37,467 nt of DNA, from the NCBI GenBank assembly GCA_025927495.1, contig JAICLH010000008.1, positions 1 to 37,467 on the forward strand. Direction: 5' to 3'. Shown here in pieces: positions 32,068 to 37,467 of the stretch. The number at the start of each line of letters is the position of its first letter. Positions within the stretch are counted from its first letter, which is position 1. This stretch comes from Gemmatimonadaceae bacterium (GTDB lineage: Bacteria; Gemmatimonadota; Gemmatimonadetes; Gemmatimonadales; Gemmatimonadaceae). A program made the position numbers and the translations under genes. Below the pieces are notes generated by a model. That model was not told where the DNA came from, did not search any database, and worked only from the letters and a program-made list of their open reading frames with translations.

Positions 32068-33357
32068 TCAACGTGTCAAAGGCAGACGTACGCGGAACAC
32101 ACTGCCTTGGCCCAGCGTGCTTTCGACGCCAAGCGACCCGCCCAGAAGTGTCAGCAACTGACGCGACACGCTGAGGCCGAGTCCGGTGCCACCCGCGCGC
32201 CGCGTCGAGTGCTGCTCGACTTGGCTGAACGGCTGGAAGATGCGATCGAGATGCTCCGGCGCGATGCCGATTCCGGTGTCGCGCACATCGATCATGAGAT
32301 CATCGCCTGCCGCGCGCGCGGACATCGTGACTTGCCCATGCTCGGTGAACTTGATCGCGTTCGACAGCAGGTTCACGAGCACTTGCTGGAGCTTCATGCA
32401 GTCTGTCGTAGTCGACAGGTCGCGGTCGCCGAGCGATGGGACGGGATCGACGACCACGGCTAGCGATTTGGCGGCGGCGAGTGGCGCGACCAAGGCAGCG
32501 GCAGAGTCGAGAATCGCTGCGATGCTCGCAAACTCGAGTTTGACGCTCTCACGCCCGGCTTCGAGCCGAGAAAATGTGAGCAGCTCATCGATGAGGCCGA
32601 GCAGATGCAACGCGCTCGCTTCGATGCGAGACAGGTGCTGTCGCTGCAGCTCCGTCACGGGTCCGCTGATCCCGTCGGCCAACAACTCCTGGTAGCCGAG
32701 TATCGACGTGAGCGGCGTGCGCAGCTCGTGGCTCATGACCGCGAGAAAATCGGCTTTGGCGCGCATGGCGGACTCGGCGTCGAGGCGTGCGCGCTGCTCC
32801 GCGGAAAACAAACGCGCACGCTCGAGCGCCTGCGCGCACTGGGCGGCAAACGCGAGCAGCATCGCGCGCTCTTCCGGCGGGAACGAGCGATCTTCGGGGA
32901 AGTTGAAGCTCACGACGCCGCGCAACAAGCCGCCGAACACCAACGGGAGTCCGGCATACGCCGCCAGGTGCACCTGACCGATGATCGGTGCGACGCGCGG
33001 ATAATGCTGCTCCCACTCGGAGAACGAGTCGAGGAAGACTGGTGCGGCGCCACGAACGACTTCGCCGCCGGGCGTGCCCGTATCGACCGGGTAGCGCATC
33101 CACGACCGCACGAGGTGCTCTGGATAACCCATCCAACACAGGACACGAAACGTCCGATCGTCGTCGTCGAGGAGGACGACATCGCCGGCTGTCGCGCCGA
33201 AGGCGGGCAGCGCTTCGCGCAAGACGACGGCACCGACCTGCTCCTCACTCAGCGTGCTCGAAAGCGCCGCGGTGAGGTGTTGCAGCGTCGCCGCTTGAAC
33301 GGCCGCGCGACGAGCGATCGCGAGTAGCTGGACGGGATCGTCGCTGAACTCGTCCAT
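32068..33357 (-). CDS. GAF-domain hybrid-less sensor histidine kinase
   Basis: A 429-residue cytosolic kinase. A GAF domain (about residues 35-180, with VVLLDDDDRTFRVLCWMGYP) is followed by HisKA with H-box MSHELRTPLTSILGYQELL and a full HATPase_c: N-box QQVLVNLLSNAIKFTEHG, G1 DVRDTGIGIAPE, F-box IFQPFSQVEQ and G2 GGTGLGLSVSRQL. The signal is probably a small molecule bound by GAF. Start may be ATG 33357 or GTG 33408; neither has an SD, and I use the ATG. A TATATT lies upstream near 33450. In the same frame beyond its TGA comes a 27-codon basic stretch. Confidence 0.93.
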   Translation of the reverse strand: MDEFSDDPVQLLAIARRAAVQAATLQHLTAALSSTLSEEQVGAVVLREALPAFGATAGDVVLLDDDDRTFRVLCWMGYPEHLVRSWMRYPVDTGTPGGEVVRGAAPVFLDSFSEWEQHYPRVAPIIGQVHLAAYAGLPLVFGGLLRGVVSFNFPEDRSFPPEERAMLLAFAAQCAQALERARLFSAEQRARLDAESAMRAKADFLAVMSHELRTPLTSILGYQELLADGISGPVTELQRQHLSRIEASALHLLGLIDELLTFSRLEAGRESVKLEFASIAAILDSAAALVAPLAAAKSLAVVVDPVPSLGDRDLSTTTDCMKLQQVLVNLLSNAIKFTEHGQVTMSARAAGDDLMIDVRDTGIGIAPEHLDRIFQPFSQVEQHSTRRAGGTGLGLSVSRQLLTLLGGSLGVESTLGQGSVFRVRLPLTR

Positions 33358-33547
33358 GGCTACCGGATCATCCCGATCCGATGCCGTGCGCTGCCGCGGT
33401 CCGGTCACGAACGGCGTTGATCACGATGTACGACATTGTGAGAAAGAATATACCCCGCATCGCCGGCAACGCATCTGTCGCGCATCGCCTCGCGCTTTCC
33501 GCGATCGCGCGAACAGGATAGTTTCCTCGCTCCTCCAGACCGACTCG

Positions 33548-34816
33548 GTGGCGACCGACTCTCACGATCCGTACGCGGCGCTGCGCGTACGTGACTTCCG
33601 CCTGTTTCTGGCCGGTCGTATGCTCTCCACGACCGGTCAACAGATGTTGGACGTCGCCATCGGCTGGGAACTGTACGAGCGGACGCACTCGGCGCTGGCG
33701 TTGGGACTGGTCGGCCTGGTTCTCGTCGCGCCGATCGTGGCGCTCGCCCTGCCGTCGGGCCACCTCGCGGACCGACACGAGCGACGGGGGATCGTACTCG
33801 TCACGCAACTCGTGCTGGCACTGTGCTCGCTGGTGCTCGCGGGTCTGTCGTTCGAGCGCGGGCCGGTGCCGCTCGTGTACGCGGCGCTCTTCGTCATCGG
33901 GGTTGCATTGGCCTTCAACCGGCCGGCCACGGCCGCGATGCTGCCGCAGCTGGTGCCGGCAGAGGATTTCGCCAACGCGGTGACGTGGAGCAGCAGCGGA
34001 TTTCAGATCGCGTCGGTGGTGGGGCCTGCGTTAGGCGGCGCGATCATCGGCATCCGGCGTCGTGCGGGGCCGGTGTACGTCGTGGATGCGGCGCTCGCGC
34101 TGGCGTTCTTCGTGTGCGCCTGGGCAATTCGGGCTCGGCGCGTCGAGCGGGCCGGCGAGTCGAGGGCGATGTCGATATCGAGCCTCGTGGCGGGCGTGGT
34201 GTACGTCTGGCGCACGAAGGTGATTCTCGCGGCGATCACGTTGGACTTGTTCGCGGTGCTCTTCGGTGGCGCGACCACGCTGCTGCCGATTTTCGCGAAG
34301 GACATCCTGCACGTGGGACCGGCCGGATTCGGATGGTTGCGGGCGGCGCCATCGATCGGCGCGTTTTTGATGGCGATCGCGATCACGCATCGGCCTCCGA
34401 TGCGGCGCGCGGGGCGCAGTCTGCTCGTGGCCGTGGCGGGATTCGGCGCGGCGACGATCGGTTTCGGGTTGTCGCGGTCCTTCGCGCTGTCGATGACGCT
34501 CTTGCTGATCGCGGGAGGGCTGGACAACATCAGCGTCGTGGTGCGGCACACGCTGGTCCAGCTGCGTACGCCGGATGCGATGCGCGGGCGCGTGTCGGCG
34601 GTGAACGGCGTGTTCATCGACACGTCGAACGAGTTAGGCGGATTCGAATCAGGCGTGACGGCGGCGTGGCTCGGGCCGGTGGTCTCGGTGGTGGCGGGCG
34701 GCGTCATCACAATCATCGTCGTGCTCGTCGTGGCACGGTTGTGGCCGGAGTTGCGCGAGATGGGCAATCTCGCGGCCGAGGATTGGGGACCGGAGCTCGA
34801 GGCAGGCAACGGCTAA
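33548..34816 (+). CDS. MFS exporter, EntS/DUF894-like
   Basis: A 422-residue transporter, 12 predicted segments. It starts DPYAALRVRDFRLFLAGRMLSTTGQQM, typical of the EntS-like MFS group that export siderophores and other metabolites. FNRPATAAMLPQLVPAEDFANAVTW is a strong family motif. GTG 33548 fits this start better than the track's 33356, which adds Arg-rich sequence that does not look coding. Divergent from the histidine kinase. Possible link with the iron-type ABC importer elsewhere in the window, but no siderophore genes are seen. Two GTTAGGC motifs. Confidence 0.88.
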   Translation: MATDSHDPYAALRVRDFRLFLAGRMLSTTGQQMLDVAIGWELYERTHSALALGLVGLVLVAPIVALALPSGHLADRHERRGIVLVTQLVLALCSLVLAGLSFERGPVPLVYAALFVIGVALAFNRPATAAMLPQLVPAEDFANAVTWSSSGFQIASVVGPALGGAIIGIRRRAGPVYVVDAALALAFFVCAWAIRARRVERAGESRAMSISSLVAGVVYVWRTKVILAAITLDLFAVLFGGATTLLPIFAKDILHVGPAGFGWLRAAPSIGAFLMAIAITHRPPMRRAGRSLLVAVAGFGAATIGFGLSRSFALSMTLLLIAGGLDNISVVVRHTLVQLRTPDAMRGRVSAVNGVFIDTSNELGGFESGVTAAWLGPVVSVVAGGVITIIVVLVVARLWPELREMGNLAAEDWGPELEAGNG

Positions 34817-34829
34817 CGAGGACGGGAAC

Positions 34830-35192
34830 ATGCGCTTTCTCATCCGTCTGATCATCACCGCGGCGGCGCTGTGGGTGGCGACGCGCGTCATCATCGGCAT
34901 CAGCTATGAGGGCGGTTGGCTGGGGCTCCTTGGGGTGGCGCTCGTATTCGGGGTGTTGAACGCGATCGTGCGCCCGGTGCTCAAGTTCTTCACGTTCCCG
35001 CTGTTCCTGATCACGTTGGGCTTGTTTACCTTCGTGCTCAACGCGTTCATGCTGTGGCTCGCGAGTCCCGTGGCGGCAGCGTTTGGTCTGCGGTTCCAGG
35101 TTCGCGGGTTCGCGGCGGCGTTCTGGGGCGCGCTGGTGGTGAGCGTCGTGAGCTTCCTGCTCTCGATGCTGATCCCGGACCGCGAGGAGTAG
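34830..35192 (+). CDS. phage-holin-like four-helix membrane protein (DUF/PF04020 type)
   Basis: One hundred twenty residues with four hydrophobic segments: IRLIITAAALWVATRVI, LLGVALVFGVLNAIVRPVL, LFLITLGLFTFVLNAFML and AFWGALVVSVVSFLLSML. GVLNAIVRPVLKFFTFPL is the hallmark of this family, often called mycobacterial-type phage holin but widely chromosomal and without lysis genes. Cell-envelope role unknown. GAGG precedes ATG 34830. It follows the MFS gene by 13 bases, so it is probably co-transcribed with it. Confidence 0.88.
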   Translation: MRFLIRLIITAAALWVATRVIIGISYEGGWLGLLGVALVFGVLNAIVRPVLKFFTFPLFLITLGLFTFVLNAFMLWLASPVAAAFGLRFQVRGFAAAFWGALVVSVVSFLLSMLIPDREE

Positions 35193-35221
35193 TAGACCGC
35201 CTATAGACGCGCTCACTAACG

Positions 35222-36382
35222 TCAGGGACGGGCGGCGACCTCGACCGGGATGCCGCCGTTCGCCGTGCGCAGCAGGCGACGCAGTGCGACGCCGGTTTCT
35301 TTGCCTAACGATCGATCGGCGCGCATCACCACGACGTGCCAGTCGCGGGCGTCGGCGCGCAGGAGCCGTCCCAGTTGGGCATAGGCGTCGCGGACGTTTT
35401 CGCGATCACCGACGCGCACACCATAGGGCGGGTTGGTGACGATCCATCCCGTCTGCTCCGGCAGCGTGACCGACGCGAGGGGCTGCTGCGTGAACGCGAT
35501 GTCGGCGGCGACGCCGGCGCGATCGGCGTTGTCGCGTGCGGCGGCGATCGCGCCGGCGTCGCGATCGGAGCCGTGAATGGCGGCTGGCGCCGCGGGCGCC
35601 GCGGCGCGGAGCGCCGCGTCGACCATGCGGCGCCAGCGTTGGGCCGAGAATTCGGGCCACGTCTCGAACGCGAAGCGGCGGCGCGCGCCGGGCGGGAGGC
35701 GCCGCGCGATGAGCGCGGCCTCGATCGGGATCGTGCCGGATCCGCAGAACGGGTCGACTAACGGAGCGCGGATGTCCCAGGCGCCGGCAAGGAGCATGGC
35801 CGCGGCCAGCGTCTCCCGCATGGGCGCCTTCGCGGTGCGCAGGCGATACCCGCGCCGATGCAGCAGGTCGCCCGACGCGTCGGCGCTGAGGAGACACGTG
35901 TCGTGCGTGATGCGGACGATGACTAACGCACGCGAGGCGCCGGCCGCATCGGCCGCGTCGTCGTGCTCCGCGGAGCCGGCACCGGTGACGCCCGCGATGC
36001 GTCCGCCGATGGCGCCGGCAACGCGCTCGGCGATAGCGCCGGTGTGATAGAGCCGCGACTTGTGCGCGGTGACGCGGACGCGGACGACGCTGCCCGGCGG
36101 GATGTACCGCTCCCACGCGAGCGAGCGCGCGCGCCGCTCGAGCTCGCCTAACGCACGCGCGCGGAACGAGCCGAGGCGCACCACCACCCGGCTGGCCGTG
36201 CGGAGCCAGAGGTTGGCGCGCCACACCGCCTCGATGCCGCCCCGAAACGCGACGCCGCCGGCGTCGGTCGCCTGCGGCGCGAGCGACAGCGCCGCGAGCT
36301 CGCCGGCGACGAGCCGCTCGAGGCCGGGCGCGCAGATCGCGAACACATCGAGCGACGCGTCCCGCGAGCTACCGGCGGCCAC
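35222..36382 (-). CDS. THUMP-domain class I RNA methyltransferase (RlmL/TrmN-like)
   Basis: A 386-residue methyltransferase. The N-terminal part has a THUMP RNA-binding domain (residues about 45-170, with VRVRVTAHKSRLYHTGAIAER). The catalytic Rossmann domain has motif I DPFCGSGTIPIEAALIARR, an acidic loop at GSDRD and motif IV NPPYGVRVGD, as in enzymes that modify guanosine in 23S rRNA or tRNA. It overlaps the 3' end of the glycosylase gene by 14 bases, with GTG 36382; GTG 36349 is another possible start. Target base unknown. It carries GTTAGGC motifs in the Leu-Gly frame. Confidence 0.9.
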   Translation of the reverse strand: MAAGSSRDASLDVFAICAPGLERLVAGELAALSLAPQATDAGGVAFRGGIEAVWRANLWLRTASRVVVRLGSFRARALGELERRARSLAWERYIPPGSVVRVRVTAHKSRLYHTGAIAERVAGAIGGRIAGVTGAGSAEHDDAADAAGASRALVIVRITHDTCLLSADASGDLLHRRGYRLRTAKAPMRETLAAAMLLAGAWDIRAPLVDPFCGSGTIPIEAALIARRLPPGARRRFAFETWPEFSAQRWRRMVDAALRAAAPAAPAAIHGSDRDAGAIAAARDNADRAGVAADIAFTQQPLASVTLPEQTGWIVTNPPYGVRVGDRENVRDAYAQLGRLLRADARDWHVVVMRADRSLGKETGVALRRLLRTANGGIPVEVAARP

Positions 36383-37082
36383 GTGCCGCCGTGCGGGCCG
36401 ATCTGGCGCGACGAGGTTGCATCTTTTTCGCCGGTGCGGACGAGGCCTTGCGCGTACGACGCGTCTTGGGCATCGCGCGCGCGGCAGGCTGCTCGAGGCT
36501 CCGCCAGAGATACCACGACGCGATCGTGCGGTGGGGCGCCCACGCGGCGCCGATGGCCAGCACGCGGTCGCTGTTAGGCATCCGCCGCAAGCGGTACGCG
36601 AGCTGGATCGCCTTCCGAATACCGAGGTCGAGGTCGGGCAATACGTCGGGCCGTCCGAGGCGAAACATCAAGAACATGTGCGCGGTCCACCGGCCAATGC
36701 CTTTGACGCGCGTGAGCGCCGCAATAACATCATCGTCGGCCAGCTCATGCAGGCGATCCACCGGCAGGTCGCCTGTATCAACACGTTGCGCCAGGTCACG
36801 GAGGTATCCGATCTTCTGGCGAGAGAGGCCGGCCGAGCGCAACTGTTCGTCGGTGGCCGCGAGCAGCCCCGCGGCGGATGGCGTGCCCTCGAAGAGAGCC
36901 ACCACGCGGCCATGTATGGTCGCGGCGGCGCGTCCCGACAGCTGTTGATAGACGATGGCGCGCAGGATGTGGTCGAAGTGGGATCCTTCGCTGCGAGCGG
37001 CAAACCGACAGGGGCCGACGTCCGCGATGACACGGGCGAGGATGGGATCGCGGCGCAGATGGATGATCGCGTGGTCGTGCAT
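36369..37082 (-). CDS. AlkA/DNA-3-methyladenine glycosylase II-like HhH-GPD protein
   Basis: A 237-residue base-excision glycosylase. HhH-GPD motif: IVYQQLSGRAA, VKGIGRWTAHMFLMF and the catalytic Asp in LPDLDLG. This removes alkylated purines from DNA. The last 35 residues are a Lys/Arg-rich tail (TRRTRKASSAP then RRARSARTAARGRR) absent from most family members, probably extra DNA affinity. ATG 37082 has TAGATT seven bases upstream, so it may be leaderless. It overlaps the RNA methyltransferase gene. Confidence 0.9.
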   Translation of the reverse strand: MHDHAIIHLRRDPILARVIADVGPCRFAARSEGSHFDHILRAIVYQQLSGRAAATIHGRVVALFEGTPSAAGLLAATDEQLRSAGLSRQKIGYLRDLAQRVDTGDLPVDRLHELADDDVIAALTRVKGIGRWTAHMFLMFRLGRPDVLPDLDLGIRKAIQLAYRLRRMPNSDRVLAIGAAWAPHRTIASWYLWRSLEQPAARAMPKTRRTRKASSAPAKKMQPRRARSARTAARGRR

Positions 37083-37214
37083 GGGCTGGAATCTATGTCA
37101 CAACGGAATCGCGGGGCGAGCAGGCATCCGTCGAGAGTCGAGAAGGGAACTTGTCGGCGCAACCGGTGCTAGTCAGCTAGTGAGGTGCATCAGAAATTAT
37201 GATAGCGGAGGTGA

Positions 37215-37467
37215 GGGAATGGGGAAGCGCTCGCTCTCGCTCGCTTGGGGAAGCGCTGCGCTGGGGGAAGCGGCGGCGACGCCGCCTGAGGGGTGGAACA
37301 ACATCAATGGTCTGCACGACGTGAGTGCCATGCGCGCGAGCCTCGGCGATTCGAGACGCTCCACCCAGGGACAACTGATGTCCTTCCACCCCTCAGGCGG
37401 CGTCGCCGCCGCTTCCCCCAGCGCAGCGCTTCCCCAAGCGAGCGACAGCGAGCGCTTCCCCATTCCC
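37215..37467. repeat. 84-bp inverted repeat with 85-bp spacer, end of window
   Basis: The arm 37215-37298 (starting GGGAATGGGGAAGCGC) is repeated in reverse at 37384-37467 with one mismatch (TCTCG against TGTCG). Past the arms, pairing continues weakly (ACATCA). Each arm contains GGGGAAGCG three times and a small internal palindrome GGCGGCGACGCCGCC. The spacer has no obvious feature. A large snapback like this suggests a MITE-like repeat or a long cruciform or terminator structure; no target-site duplication can be tested, since the window ends on the arm. Confidence 0.9.

Larger units (their letters stand above)
5211..36579. repeat. dispersed 7-mer GTTAGGC/GCCTAAC, 38 exact copies
   Basis: Counted by eye, both strands: 20 on plus, 18 on minus. 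First copies 5211, 5296, 6950, 7208; last copies 35303, 36146, 36573. In genes, 25 read TTA-GGC (Leu-Gly), eight CCT-AAC (Pro-Asn), two CTA-AC(A/G), two span TAA stops (5211 and 13515), and one is intergenic (11848). Every copy has G first; I found no ATTAGGC, CTTAGGC or TTTAGGC. Composition alone predicts about 4-5. No orientation bias. Confidence 0.85.

Noticed and set aside
33356-33547. N-terminal part of the second MFS ORF
   Set aside because: Reads as Arg-rich noncoding sequence and overlaps the kinase promoter; the family N-terminus begins at 33548.
34830-35192. Prophage lysis module (holin)
   Set aside because: Only the family name suggests phage; no endolysin, integrase or other phage gene is near, and the family is common in chromosomes.
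5211-36579. GTTAGGC as a polar KOPS- or Chi-like signal
   Set aside because: Copies are nearly equal on both strands (20 and 18) along the whole window, so there is no polarity at this scale.
37197-37463. Minus-strand ORF of 88 codons in the inverted repeat
   Set aside because: The arms themselves explain the open frames; both arms are open only because of their GC-rich composition, with no SD or domain.
1-37467. tRNA, rRNA, CRISPR, transposase or integrase genes
   Set aside because: No TPsiC-like tRNA motif, no regularly spaced repeats and no transposase motif were seen by eye.

Overview
The window is a high-GC chromosomal segment with dense, mostly housekeeping gene content. It holds no tRNA, rRNA, CRISPR array, transposase or phage module that I could find. 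The gene set fits a soil-type Gemmatimonadota bacterium: Rho with a long low-complexity N-terminus, a stand-alone DHp domain, a YXWXGXW lipoprotein, a twin-arginine DsrE-like protein beside a TsdA-like cytochrome, a type IV pilin, GTG starts and several genes without a Shine-Dalgarno. That taxonomic call is inference.

Layout. 1-5.2 kb: regulators (AraC-type protein plus receiver), a cold-shock gene with a structured leader, a TPR protein, an orphan histidine-kinase DHp domain and rho. 5.2-9.5 kb, minus strand: a membrane PHP-domain protein coupled by GTGA overlap to a family-39/83-type glycosyltransferase, then an M20 dipeptidase. 9.6-11.6 kb: a frameshifted yyaL/SPATA20-like gene, followed by a zinc-ribbon protein and a YXWXGXW lipoprotein. 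12.5-15.9 kb, minus: a nadC-like gene, cydA and cydB as one coupled operon. 16.2-17.5 kb: an MFS exporter. 17.7-26.9 kb, minus: sucA, then a PIG-L deacetylase-like exported protein translationally coupled to a binding protein, ATPase and fused double permease of an ABC importer. 27.2-27.8 kb: a pilA-like pilin with a sigma-54 promoter, a 27-bp palindrome and repeats upstream. 27.8-30.5 kb, minus: a receiver plus lipoprotein pair, and a TsdA-like dihaem cytochrome with a Tat-exported DsrE-like protein. 30.7-33.4 kb, minus: metK and a GAF histidine kinase. 33.5-37.1 kb: an MFS transporter, a holin-like membrane protein, a THUMP RNA methyltransferase and an AlkA-like glycosylase. The window ends exactly at the outer end of an 84-bp inverted repeat.

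The strongest unexplained signal is a 7-mer, GTTAGGC/GCCTAAC. I counted 38 exact copies in 37.5 kb by eye, against roughly 4-5 expected from composition. In genes it sits in several reading frames: mostly Leu-Gly as TTA-GGC, also Pro-Asn as CCT-AAC, and twice across a TAA stop. It is evenly split between strands. This looks like selection on DNA rather than on protein, at a density like that of DNA-uptake sequences.

Other points of interest: a NadC homologue with changes at several substrate-site motifs inside the cydAB operon; possible leaderless promoters; a promoter-terminator-hairpin leader before the cold-shock gene; and 21-bp-spaced direct repeats over the AraC-type regulator's start. 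All start choices and counts were made by eye.
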